From positions 1 to 33,542 of the forward strand of contig NZ_NHPJ01000040.1 in the NCBI RefSeq assembly GCF_002252985.1: a stretch of 33,542 nt of DNA, in the 5' to 3' direction. The notes under the pieces were generated by a model that saw only the letters and a program-made list of their open reading frames with translations, had not been told where the DNA came from and ran no database searches. Source of the DNA: Halorubrum halodurans. Lineage in GTDB: Archaea > Halobacteriota > Halobacteria > Halobacteriales > Haloferacaceae. A program made the translations under genes and the position numbers. Below, in pieces: positions 1 to 6,550 of the stretch (position 1 is the first letter of the stretch; every line of letters begins with the position of its first letter).

Positions 1-877
1 CGTAGATGGCGGCGGCGGCGTAGCCGGTCGGCGACTTCCCGGACAACAGGCCCTGCTCGGCGGTGGTCTCGATGATCTCGTTGGCCTTCGACTGGACCTC
101 CTCGCTGAGACCGAGCTCGGAGGAGAACCGCGGGACGTACTTCTGGGGGTCGACGGGCCGCATCTCCAGGCCGAGCTCCTGGGAGATGTAGCGGTACGTT
201 CGGCCGATCTCCTTGCGGTCGACCCGCGAGACGTCGGAGATCTCCTCGAGCGAGCGGGGAATGCCCTCCTTGCGGCAGGCGGCGTACAGCGCGGCGGTGG
301 AGACGCCCTCGATCGAGCGGCCGCGGATGAGGTCCTCGTTGAGCGCGCGGCGGTAGATGACCGAGGCGACCTCCCGGACCGATCGCGGCACGCCGAGCGC
401 GCTCGCCATCCGGTCGATCTCCGAGAGCGCGAACTGGAGGTTGCGCTCGCCCGCGTCCTTCGTCCGGATGCGCTCCTGCCACTTGCGCAGCCGGTGCATC
501 TGCGAGCGCTTCTTCGAGGAGATCGAGCGCCCGTACGCGTCCTTGTCCTTCCAGTCGATCGTCGTCGTCAGCCCCTTGTCGTGCATCGTCTTCGTCGTCG
601 GCGCGCCGACGCGGGACTTCGACTGCCGCTCGGAGTGGTTGAACGCCCGCCACTCCGGACCGGGATCGATCTGTTCCTCCTCGATGATGATCCCGGTCTC
701 CTCGTGTATCAGTTCGCCGTCGGCCGTCCGGGTCAGCTCCGCCGGATCGAGGTCCTCGGGGTCCAGTTCGGCGGGATCCACCTCCTCGACGTCCACCTCG
801 TCGGTCTCGGATCCCTCCACGTCCTCGTCCCGCACGCGCTGCCGGTCGTGATCCCGTTGCCGGGTGGGCCGTGTCAT
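1..877 (-). CDS. tfb: Transcription initiation factor IIB (TFB), 3' end cut by the window
   Basis: TFB bridges TBP bound at the TATA box and RNA polymerase during archaeal transcription initiation. About 292 residues are visible; the end of the second cyclin-like repeat lies beyond the window edge. The conserved stretch after the N-terminal domain (GPEWRAF near residue 73, then [27 protein letters not shown] and [18 protein letters not shown]) is the TFB B-reader/linker region, followed by the first cyclin repeat ([36 protein letters not shown]) and part of the second. The N-terminus is odd: where other TFBs have a CxxC...CxxC zinc ribbon this protein has DPED and HEETG (residues 39-61), with no cysteine, while the surrounding framework (DGEL, IIIEEE) is kept. 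The ATG is chosen because a TATA-like box lies about 30 nt upstream. Haloarchaea carry several TFB paralogues, so which one this is cannot be told here. Confidence 0.95.
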   Translation of the reverse strand, partial: MTRPTRQRDHDRQRVRDEDVEGSETDEVDVEEVDPAELDPEDLDPAELTRTADGELIHEETGIIIEEEQIDPGPEWRAFNHSERQSKSRVGAPTTKTMHDKGLTTTIDWKDKDAYGRSISSKKRSQMHRLRKWQERIRTKDAGERNLQFALSEIDRMASALGVPRSVREVASVIYRRALNEDLIRGRSIEGVSTAALYAACRKEGIPRSLEEISDVSRVDRKEIGRTYRYISQELGLEMRPVDPQKYVPRFSSELGLSEEVQSKANEIIETTAEQGLLSGKSPTGYAAAAIY

Positions 878-896
878 CGCATTTATATACTACGTC

Positions 897-920
897 GACC
901 GACTGACTTAAAAGTTCGTG
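897..920 (-). promoter_or_regulatory. Core promoter of tfb (TATA box TTTTAAGT at 907-914)
   Basis: Read on the minus strand, TTTTAAGT lies about 30-37 nt before the tfb ATG, the right distance for a leaderless or nearly leaderless haloarchaeal transcript. A second AT-rich stretch (TATATAAAT, 881-889) sits only 4-12 nt before the ATG. That is too close for a TATA box but fits the AT-rich promoter-proximal element near -10. The IS6 element begins only about 17 bp behind the TATA box, so the BRE is intact but all upstream control sequence has been displaced. Confidence 0.55.
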
Positions 921-930
921 AGCGATCGGG

Positions 931-944
931 GGTCGCGTTAAGTT
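931..944 (+). repeat. Left terminal inverted repeat of the IS6 element
   Basis: Fourteen bases GGTCGCGTTAAGTT, exact reverse complement of the right end. The 8 bp just outside (923-930, CGATCGGG) are the left copy of the target duplication. Confidence 0.95.
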
Positions 945-975
945 AGAGAATGAGGCGGACGATTTCTGAGTGTCT

Positions 976-1614
976 ATGCCAGAATTCGACCGCCTCAGCG
1001 AAGGTATCGCGTGGATCGACTTGTCGTTTGTGGAGCGAGATCGAACGCCGCGCTGGGCGATTGAAGTAGGGATCCGCTGTCACTTGGCCGGAATGTCACT
1101 GCGTGAGGTAAGTAAGCATCTCGAAAGGTTTGGGATCGATCGAAGTCATGTCGCTATCCATCACTGGGTTCATAAAGCCGATCTACAGCCGATCTCGACC
1201 GTCTCAGAGGATCAGATCGCGGTTGACGAAAAGATGATCCGCCTCCACGGCCAGAAGTTCTGGCTGTACGGCGCGGTTGATCCACAAACGAACGAGATTC
1301 TCCACGTGAGCCTCTATCCAACAACAAATAAACAGACGACGCGATGGTTTCTGACCGAGCTCCACCGGCGCTATCAGCTGAACAACGTCGAATTTCTCGT
1401 CGATGACGCAGACTATCTCGGCTCAGTCCTCGCTGAAGACGGCTATCGATTTCAAGTCATTCGACATGGAAATCGGAATGCCATTGAACGTGTCTTTTGG
1501 GAAATAGAACGACGAACATCATCGTTTGCAAATAGTTTCAGCAATGTCGCGCTCAAGACAGCTCAAAATTGGCTCGAAGCCGTCGCCGTCTACCACAATT
1601 CACGCCAAACTTAA
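976..1614 (+). CDS. IS6-family transposase
   Basis: DDE transposase of 212 residues that cuts and joins the ends of its element. An N-terminal helix-turn-helix region (about residues 28-68: WAIEVGIRCHLAGMSLREVS, then HVAIHHWVHKA) precedes the RNase H-like catalytic core. Probable catalytic residues are D84 in AVDEKMI, D144 in VDDADYL and E171 in AIERVFWEIERRTSSFAN, the last being the typical IS6 pattern. A GTG two codons upstream (970) could also start translation; the ATG is preferred because it begins the usual MPEFDRL-like N-terminus. The stop codon falls inside the right inverted repeat. No frameshift or internal stop is present and the length is normal for haloarchaeal IS6 transposases, so the enzyme looks functional. 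Confidence 0.93.
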   Translation: MPEFDRLSEGIAWIDLSFVERDRTPRWAIEVGIRCHLAGMSLREVSKHLERFGIDRSHVAIHHWVHKADLQPISTVSEDQIAVDEKMIRLHGQKFWLYGAVDPQTNEILHVSLYPTTNKQTTRWFLTELHRRYQLNNVEFLVDDADYLGSVLAEDGYRFQVIRHGNRNAIERVFWEIERRTSSFANSFSNVALKTAQNWLEAVAVYHNSRQT

Positions 1615-1621
1615 CGCGACC
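1608..1621 (-). repeat. Right terminal inverted repeat of the IS6 element
   Basis: Exact complement of the left end over 14 bp. It overlaps the transposase stop codon. The next 8 bp (1622-1629, CGATCGGG) are the right copy of the target duplication. Confidence 0.95.
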
Positions 1622-1669
1622 CGATCGGGGATCGCGGCCGACGAGCGTTGGAGACGTCGGACGAGCGCG

Positions 1670-2260
1670 TCAGCCGCGACGGGCCATCCACTCGTCGACC
1701 GCCCGCGGGAAGAGGAGGGTTCCCACTCCGCCGACGACCATCGACCACAGGAGTCCGAGGACGACCGCGCCCGTTCCCCCCGTGACGGCGCTGCCGCCGT
1801 GGACCGCCACGAGAAGGGTGGCGTTGAAGCAGACGAGCCTGAGGAGGACGAGCGTCGGGAACAGTCGCGCCCACCCCGGAGCGTCCGTGAGGGGCGGGGC
1901 GATCCGCCCGTTCCTGACGAGGGTGCCGACGACGACCATCGTCGTCAGCCCGACGAGCCACGTCTCGAAGAGGGCGACGGATGCCCGGCCCCGCGCGACC
2001 GAGAGGTACAGCATCACCGGAAGCGTGAGGATCCCGACCTCGCCGGCGATCCGGCCGAGATCGGTCAGGAGGGCCCCGATCCGGTCCTTCTCCGTCCCGG
2101 AACGACCGCCGACGGCCAGGAACTCGCGGCGATACGTGGACGTGGCCGCGCTCGTCTCCCGCCCCGGCGGACCCCGCCGCGGGCTGTGTCCCCCGCCCCG
2201 GTGTGCCCGCGTCCTGTTCGGCAGGCCGTCGTCCCGGTCCGGCCGCGTCGAGTCGCTCAC
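1670..2260 (-). CDS. Small multi-pass membrane protein of unknown function
   Basis: A 196-residue protein with a basic, proline- and arginine-rich N-terminal tail of about 65 residues and four likely membrane helices (about residues 72-89, 95-114, 133-154 and 163-184). I do not recognise the family. The GTG start is chosen because a TATA-like box (GGTTTAACA, 2285-2293) stands about 26-31 nt upstream, giving a leaderless message. A longer in-frame reading that starts near 2479 would run through that promoter and into the neighbouring intergenic DNA, so it is rejected. The gene points the same way as tfb, and the IS6 element now lies between the two. Nothing in the sequence suggests a specific substrate. 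Confidence 0.75.
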   Translation of the reverse strand: MSDSTRPDRDDGLPNRTRAHRGGGHSPRRGPPGRETSAATSTYRREFLAVGGRSGTEKDRIGALLTDLGRIAGEVGILTLPVMLYLSVARGRASVALFETWLVGLTTMVVVGTLVRNGRIAPPLTDAPGWARLFPTLVLLRLVCFNATLLVAVHGGSAVTGGTGAVVLGLLWSMVVGGVGTLLFPRAVDEWMARRG

Positions 2261-2399
2261 CGTGTTCGGCCTGTCGGAGGACGGTGTTAAACCTTCTCTC
2301 GGAGGCGGCCCCGATCGGGGCGGCGACGGACCGGCGTCGTGGAGCCCCACCCGACCGGGACGGACAGCCATATCCGCGCCGGACGCCGACCGCCGACAC

Positions 2400-2996
2400 A
2401 TGCCGACGATCGACTGCGATCCGGCCGAGGCGCGAGCACGCCTGAAGGACGCCGGCGTCCGGATCGACGCCGGGAACACCGACCACGAGCGGTGGCGCGC
2501 CGAGCGGGACGGGGCGGTCGCGGTCGCCTACGACGACAAGGTGGTCGTCCAGGGGAGCGACCCCGCTCGATTGACCAATCTCCTCTCGGCGGGCGGCGGC
2601 CGCGCGCACGTCTACTTCGACGGCGCCTCCAGGGGAAACCCCGGCCCCGGCGCCGTCGGCTGGTGTCTCGTCACCGCCGACGGCGTCGTCGCCGAGGGGG
2701 GAGAGCGGATCGGCCGCGTCACCAACAACCGGGCGGAGTACGCCGCGCTGATCCGCGCGCTGGAGGCGGCCGACGAGTACGGCTTCGACGAGATCGACGT
2801 CCGGGGCGACTCCGAGCTGATCGTGAAGCAGGTGCGCGGCGAGTGGGACGCGAACGACCCGGAGCTGCGCGAGCGGCGGGTCCGGGCCCGCGAGCTGCTG
2901 GACCGGTTCGACCGGTGGTCGCTCGCACACGTTCCGCGGGAGATAAACGCACGCGCCGACGATCTGGCGAACGAGGCACTCGATGACGCGAACTGA
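2400..2996 (+). CDS. rnhA: Ribonuclease HI
   Basis: Degrades the RNA strand of RNA-DNA hybrids during replication and repair. The protein has 198 residues. Residues 1-65 form an N-terminal region not found in the minimal bacterial enzyme, and the RNase H fold begins at about residue 69 (AHVYFDGASRGNPGPGAVGW). The metal-binding acidic residues are visible: D74 (FDGAS), E113 (NNRAEYAAL), D137 (RGDSELIV) and D187 or D188 (NARADDLANEAL). The start ATG has a weak TATA-like CATATCC about 28 nt upstream. Its last 14 nt overlap the next gene, which suggests that the two are co-transcribed. Some haloarchaeal type I RNases H of this shape have been studied biochemically; the assignment here rests on the motifs. 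Confidence 0.93.
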   Translation: MPTIDCDPAEARARLKDAGVRIDAGNTDHERWRAERDGAVAVAYDDKVVVQGSDPARLTNLLSAGGGRAHVYFDGASRGNPGPGAVGWCLVTADGVVAEGGERIGRVTNNRAEYAALIRALEAADEYGFDEIDVRGDSELIVKQVRGEWDANDPELRERRVRARELLDRFDRWSLAHVPREINARADDLANEALDDAN

Positions 2997-3666
2997 CGAC
3001 GAGCCACCGGAGTGGGCGAGAGAACGGGCACGGGAGCTGATGGCGGCCGACGACGCGGACGGGAATGACCCCGACGGCGACCGCCCCGACCCGAACGAGG
3101 ACGGAGCCGACCGGATCCCGGACGTCCCGGTCGAGGTCGTCGACGAGGCCGAACGGCTCACTCGTCTCGCGCGGGAGGCGACCGACTCCGCGGCCGCGGC
3201 GGGGTACCGCGACCGCCGGGACGCGCTGGTGGCCGACCACGGGTACACGCCGCGGCTCCGCGAGGAGGACGACACGCTCGTGTTGTACCCCGAGGAGTGG
3301 ATGGCGTCGGGGACGGTGCAGTTGGACCGGATCGAGGACACCGACCGGGCGGTGGAGGTCTCCCTTTCGGGCCCCGGCGACCCCGACCGCTACCGCGAGG
3401 TCGCCGCCTACAACGACGCGGTCGTCGACGCGGTCGCCGAGCGGGCCGACGCGGTCCACGCCGAGACGGCGGAGAGCCTCGCGGCGTTCATGAGCAACCA
3501 CTACGTGCGCGCGATCGACGACGCGACTCCGGAGATGCGCGCGGAGTTCCGCGAGGAGTTCTTCCCGCGGAACGGCTGGCCGACCGACGAACAGCGGGCG
3601 GCCCTCGAGGAGTCGCTCGAGACGATCGAGCGCGTCGCGGCCGACCTCGACGAGCCCGCACCGTAG
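2983..3666 (+). CDS. RnhA-operon protein of unknown function (DUF7108-like)
   Basis: A 227-residue, highly charged soluble protein that starts inside the end of rnhA (14-nt overlap in another frame), so translation is probably coupled. The N-terminus (PPEWARERARELMA) is helical, followed by an acidic low-complexity segment (about residues 23-45). A folded central and C-terminal part contains LVLYPEEWMASGTVQLDRIEDTDRAVEV and a helical end around FMSNHYVRAIDDATPEMRAEF. Haloarchaeal annotations call such proteins 'rnhA operon protein'; I recall the label DUF7108 but could not check it. No catalytic motif is recognised. The constant partnership with rnhA suggests a role in the same RNA-DNA hybrid or replication context, which is inference only. 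Confidence 0.85.
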   Translation: MTRTDDEPPEWARERARELMAADDADGNDPDGDRPDPNEDGADRIPDVPVEVVDEAERLTRLAREATDSAAAAGYRDRRDALVADHGYTPRLREEDDTLVLYPEEWMASGTVQLDRIEDTDRAVEVSLSGPGDPDRYREVAAYNDAVVDAVAERADAVHAETAESLAAFMSNHYVRAIDDATPEMRAEFREEFFPRNGWPTDEQRAALEESLETIERVAADLDEPAP

Positions 3667-3725
3667 CCGCGGCTCGTCGGGGCGAAGACGACGGAGCGAC
3701 CCGACTCACGCTCCGGGCGGGGTTC

Positions 3726-4079
3726 TCACTTCTCGATGAGCGCCCGCACCTCGGCCGCGCGGCCCTCGTCGGTGACGAACCGGTCGAGCACCCACTCGAG
3801 TTGGCCGAGAACGATGTCGTGGCCGGCGTCGGTGAGCGCGTACTGGTTCGTGCGCTTGTCGAGTTCGCTCTTCTCGATGAACCCGTCGTCGACGAGGTCG
3901 TCGAGGTTGGGGTAGAGCCGGCCGTGGTTCACTTCCGAGCCGTAGTACGCCTCGAGTTCGCGTTTGACCGCGAGCCCGTACATCGGCTCCTCGGCGAGGA
4001 TCGTCAGGATGTTCTGTTGGAACGCGGTCAAGTCGTGTGCCGTGGTCGCTGCCTCGGAAACGGATCGTGCCTCTGACAT
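3726..4079 (-). CDS. PadR-family transcriptional regulator
   Basis: A 117-residue winged-helix regulator. The PadR pattern is clear: QNILTILAEEPMYGLAVKRELE (about residues 22-43), the recognition region EVNHGRLYPNLDDLVDDGFIEK (49-70), and the wing KRTNQYALTDAGH, followed by a C-terminal dimerisation helix. An upstream in-frame ATG at 4118 is rejected because the TATA box (TTATAA, 4103-4108) lies between it and the chosen ATG at the right spacing for a leaderless start. The gene stands alone, convergent with the rnhA operon and facing away from ppa. An inverted repeat brackets its TATA box, so it may repress itself. No effector can be inferred. Confidence 0.9.
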   Translation of the reverse strand: MSEARSVSEAATTAHDLTAFQQNILTILAEEPMYGLAVKRELEAYYGSEVNHGRLYPNLDDLVDDGFIEKSELDKRTNQYALTDAGHDIVLGQLEWVLDRFVTDEGRAAEVRALIEK

Positions 4080-4082
4080 GCC

Positions 4083-4117
4083 TGAGAGAATGGTTCCCTG
4101 ACTTATAACCTTTCTCA
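4083..4117 (-). promoter_or_regulatory. padR promoter with flanking inverted repeat, possible autoregulatory operator
   Basis: The minus-strand TATA box TTATAA (4103-4108) is 24-29 nt before the padR ATG. It lies between the half-sites TGAGAGA (4083-4089) and TTTCTCA (4111-4117), which are complementary at six of seven positions. A dimer bound here would block TBP/TFB, a common arrangement for archaeal repressors. Binding by this PadR protein is inferred from position only. Confidence 0.45.
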
Positions 4118-4519
4118 ACGTTCATAGGATTTACGCGCTTTCAGCGCCCGAGATCCTCCGAAACGGACGCGTCAGCCGACCTGAGCCCCGTTTGCGCGGC
4201 ATCCGGCGTCGCGGTTGAACACCCCGATCCGTCGGCGTCGTCCGGGCTGACACGGCCGTCGTTCGACGATATCGGCGTTTCGGTGACGGATCCACAACCG
4301 TGGATCGGCCGGGGATCGGAACCGATCCGCCCACGTTCCTCTCGAGGCCATCTCTCGTGCGTGTCGGGGGAGTCGTGAGCGAATCTCAGGGGAACACCGA
4401 CCGGTCAGAACGTCGATCGGCCGGACAGCGCCCGGCCGGAACGCCGGTCGAGACCGTCGCGATCGAGGGCGACCCCGTCCCGAAAGGATTTTCCACGCGT
4501 TCGTCGCAGTGTTCGACAC
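4118..4519. other. Intergenic region between padR and ppa without a supported gene
   Basis: No open frame here has a plausible start, codon bias or recognisable product; the frames that cross it are shadows of ppa or random GC-rich frames. It holds a short perfect hairpin GCGCTTTCAGCGC (4135-4147) and, at its right end, an AT-rich GATTTTCC (4488-4495) about 25-32 nt before the ppa start, the likely ppa TATA box. The rest shows nothing I can name. Confidence 0.5.
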
Positions 4520-5056
4520 ATGGTGAACCTCTGGGAGGATCTCGAGACGGGACCGGACGCCCCCGACGAGATCTACGCGGTCGTGGAGTGTCTCAAGGGC
4601 GAACGCAACAAGTACGAGTACGACAAGGACGTTCCGGGCGTCGTCCTCGACCGGGTGCTCCACTCGAACGTCCACTACCCGTACGACTACGGCTTCATCC
4701 CGCAGTCGTACTACGACGACGAGGACCCCTTCGACGTGATGGTGCTCGTCGAGGACCAGACGTTCCCCGGCTGCGTGATCGAGGCCCGTCCCGTCGCGCT
4801 GATGCGGATGGACGACGACGGGGAGCAGGACGACAAGGTGATCGCGGTGCCGACCGAGGACCCGCGGTTCGACCACATCGAGGACCTCGAGGACGTCCCC
4901 CAGCAGATCCGCGACGAGATAGACGAGTTCTTCTCGACGTACAAGAACCTGGAGGAGGGCAAGGAGGTCGAGACGCAGGGATGGGCGGACGCCGCGGCGG
5001 CGAAGGACGCCGTCGAGCACGCCCAGGACCTCTACGACGAGGAGTTCGGGGGCTGA
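4520..5056 (+). CDS. ppa: Inorganic pyrophosphatase (family I)
   Basis: Soluble cytoplasmic enzyme that hydrolyses pyrophosphate to phosphate and so pulls biosynthetic reactions forward. It has 178 residues, the usual length. The family I signature D-x-D-P-x-D is present as DEDPFDV (residues 67-73), preceded by the active-site stretch NVHYPYDYGFIPQ (50-62). GEQDDKVIAVPTEDPRF (101-117) carries the further metal-binding acids and a lysine. The C-terminus is very acidic, as expected for a salt-in halophile. The gene is monocistronic, with an AT-rich promoter box GATTTTCC about 30 nt upstream and a leaderless-type start. Confidence 0.97.
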   Translation: MVNLWEDLETGPDAPDEIYAVVECLKGERNKYEYDKDVPGVVLDRVLHSNVHYPYDYGFIPQSYYDDEDPFDVMVLVEDQTFPGCVIEARPVALMRMDDDGEQDDKVIAVPTEDPRFDHIEDLEDVPQQIRDEIDEFFSTYKNLEEGKEVETQGWADAAAAKDAVEHAQDLYDEEFGG

Positions 5057-5218
5057 GGCGTCGGGCCCCGAGGGGCGGGACGCGGACCCGAGGTCGGGTC
5101 CGGACGGCCCGGACGGACCGTCTCGAGGGATAACCGACACGTATGACCCGCCGACGGCCGATGTGTTATGCGCATGGGTAATTTTTAGAGGACGGAGCCG
5201 GTAGTGTGCGGTAGAACC

Positions 5219-5332
5219 ATGACGGCCACCACCTCGTCGTTCGGCATGGACCACCCGACGGTCGTGCCGGTCAACTTCGACCCGGAGCGGCGCGACGATC
5301 GCGAGTCGGGCGCCACCGAAGCGGACCGGTAG
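5219..5332 (+). CDS. Small ORF, 37 residues, unknown function
   Basis: The frame starts MTATTSSFGMDHPTVVPVNF and ends in a polar acidic tail. Nearly every third codon position is G or C, as in the real genes nearby. An AT-rich TATA-like box (AATTTTTAG, 5180-5188) lies about 31-39 nt upstream, which would give a very short leader. It has no signal peptide, membrane helix or zinc motif. It stands alone between ppa and the convergent FilR1-type regulator. I do not recognise it. It is too short for codon statistics to be decisive, and it could be a chance frame behind a promoter for a non-coding RNA. Confidence 0.5.
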   Translation: MTATTSSFGMDHPTVVPVNFDPERRDDRESGATEADR

Positions 5333-5368
5333 GCCCCCGTCGCGGACGGGCCGCGGGGCCGCCGCCGA

Positions 5369-6181
5369 TCACTCCCGGCTCGCCGACGGCTCCTGGACCA
5401 CCGCCGAGAGCGGCGCCGCCGTCTCCGAGAGCGCCTCGAACCGCTCGTCGGCCCACCGAACGACCGTCCGGTCCGTGGACTCGAACACGCAGCGCGGGTT
5501 GTTGTGCCCGTCGTAGGAGACCACGCAGGCGACGTCGTCGTACCGGAAGAGTCCGTACTCGATGGGGTCGGGCGAGACGTACACCGTCGCGCCCTCGTCG
5601 GAGAGGGCGCGGTCCGTCGCCGGCCCGAACTCCGTGATCGACGTCTCCAACACCTCGCGGTCGATGATCAACTCGATCTCCGCGCCCGCGTCGAGCGCGG
5701 CCGCGGCCGCCTCGTTGTACTGGGTCGTGACGATCGGCGAGACGGCCCGGACGTCCGACCCGCGGATCGTGCGGATCAGTTCCACCAACCGGTCAAGCGC
5801 GGCCAGCGGGTCGCGGTCGGTCGCCGCGGTGAGCTCTCCCGTCTCGAGCCCCTCGGCGGGGAACTCCGCGCCCGCCCGTTCCAGGCCGGCGGCGAACCGG
5901 CCGAACCGGTCCGCGCGATCGATCTCCGAGAGCAGGTTCTCGTAGGCGTCGTGGACGCGCTCGCCCGTCGGCGTCACGTGGTAGGCGCCGTCGCGTTTGA
6001 CCACCCACCGGCGCTCGCGGAACCCCGCCAGGATCCGCTGGACGGTGGTTCGTGTCGCGTCGACCGCGTCGGTCAGAGAGGCCGGACGCCGCGGTTTCCG
6101 GTCGAGCGCCCGCAGGATCGCGACTCGTACCGTCGACCCGGCGAGATACTGCGCGTCGTCGTGTCCGCTGTCGGACGCCAT
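5369..6181 (-). CDS. Winged-helix transcriptional regulator with FilR1-type effector domain
   Basis: A 270-residue regulator. Residues about 10-75 form a winged helix (STVRVAILRALDRKPRRPASL, then DATRTTVQRILAGFRERRWV and the wing GAYHVTPTGERV). Residues about 130-255 match the C-terminal domain seen in archaeal FilR1/MtrB-like regulators, with VRAVSPIVTTQYNEAAAAALDAGAEIELIID, ATVYVSPDPIEYGLFRYDDVACVVSYD and a final DRTVVRWADERFEAL. Such proteins are abundant and largely uncharacterised in haloarchaea. The start ATG has a TATA-like GGTTATGTC about 32 nt upstream. It is divergent from the 43-residue peptide gene, so it may control that gene, but no direct evidence is visible. The family call is fairly secure; the target is unknown. 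Confidence 0.82.
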   Translation of the reverse strand: MASDSGHDDAQYLAGSTVRVAILRALDRKPRRPASLTDAVDATRTTVQRILAGFRERRWVVKRDGAYHVTPTGERVHDAYENLLSEIDRADRFGRFAAGLERAGAEFPAEGLETGELTAATDRDPLAALDRLVELIRTIRGSDVRAVSPIVTTQYNEAAAAALDAGAEIELIIDREVLETSITEFGPATDRALSDEGATVYVSPDPIEYGLFRYDDVACVVSYDGHNNPRCVFESTDRTVVRWADERFEALSETAAPLSAVVQEPSASRE

Positions 6182-6325
6182 CGTCTGTCACGGGCGTACG
6201 GTCACCCGCGACATAACCGTGTCGTCGAAGCGAACGACGCCGTCAGACGTCGACCCGACCGTCCGTCGCGCGGGATCGGCGTCCGCCGCCCGTGACTCCG
6301 GAGCAACCCCGACCAATTTGTTTCA

Positions 6326-6347
6326 GATGTTATAACGTTCAAACATC
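6326..6347. promoter_or_regulatory. Inverted repeat GATGTT-N10-AACATC between the regulator and the peptide gene
   Basis: Two perfect 6-bp half-sites flank an AT-rich centre (ATAACGTTCA) about 60 nt before the small peptide gene and about 145 nt before the FilR1-type gene. The spacing of half-sites suits a dimeric winged-helix protein. Further TATA-like boxes (GTATAAG near 6364 and AACTTAATC at 6377-6385) follow, the second about 21-29 nt before the peptide ATG. Which protein binds is not known. Confidence 0.4.
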
Positions 6348-6405
6348 CAGAACGTGCCACTTCGTATAAGACTAGAACTTAATCTCACGCGCGTTTTGGT
6401 GTAAT

Positions 6406-6537
6406 ATGCCCGAAAGTGTTGCGGCATACCTGGCAGAGCACCCGAAGATGACCGGCGTCCTGTTCACCGCCCTGCTGCTGTTGACGCAGGCGGCCCCCGC
6501 CTCGGCGAACGTGGCACAGGCCACGCCCGGCCCGTAA
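6406..6537 (+). CDS. 43-residue hydrophobic peptide beside the CHAT gene
   Basis: The peptide begins MPESVAAYLAEHPKMTG, continues with a hydrophobic helix (VLFTALLLLTQAA, about residues 18-30) and ends PASANVAQATPGP. It therefore looks like a short single-pass membrane peptide, or like a signal peptide with an A-x-A site (ASA, then NVAQATPGP) leaving a tiny mature part. A TATA-like AACTTAATC sits about 21-29 nt upstream, giving a leaderless start. Its stop is only 13 nt from the stop of the convergent CHAT gene. Similar tiny proteins (N-terminal ..YLAEHP.M.G.LFT.LLLLTQA) recur in haloarchaeal genomes; I recall the label DUF7503 but cannot verify it. No function is established that I know of. 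Confidence 0.72.
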   Translation: MPESVAAYLAEHPKMTGVLFTALLLLTQAAPASANVAQATPGP

Positions 6538-6550
6538 GGATCGAGACGGT

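Larger units (their letters stand above)
931..1621 (+). mobile_element. Complete IS6-family insertion sequence, 691 bp
   Basis: The element is bounded by a perfect 14-bp terminal inverted repeat (GGTCGCGTTAAGTT at the left, its complement at the right). It is flanked by identical 8-bp direct repeats CGATCGGG at 923-930 and 1622-1629, a target duplication of the length typical for IS6. It carries one transposase gene that fills almost the whole element. Base composition is visibly lower in GC than the neighbourhood, and codon use is more mixed, as expected of a mobile element. Intact ends, intact ORF and perfect target duplication point to a recent insertion. It sits between two minus-strand genes, close behind the tfb promoter. 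It resembles the haloarchaeal ISH14/ISH15/ISH29-type IS6 elements; the exact name was not determined. Confidence 0.95.

Noticed and set aside
881..890. TATATAAAT directly before the tfb ATG as the TATA box
   Set aside because: At 4-12 nt before the ATG it would start transcription inside the gene. TTTTAAGT about 30-37 nt upstream is better placed, and the near element fits the AT-rich -10 promoter-proximal element. The same reasoning applies to TATATAAG before leuS.
4080..4118. A longer PadR protein starting at 4118
   Set aside because: The extra 13 codons would cover the TATA box and the inverted repeat. The shorter start is at the right distance for a leaderless transcript.
4172..5254. A 360-codon minus-strand frame across ppa and the gap before it
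   Set aside because: It is antisense to pyrophosphatase and has no recognisable domain. Its composition changes abruptly outside ppa, as expected of a shadow frame.
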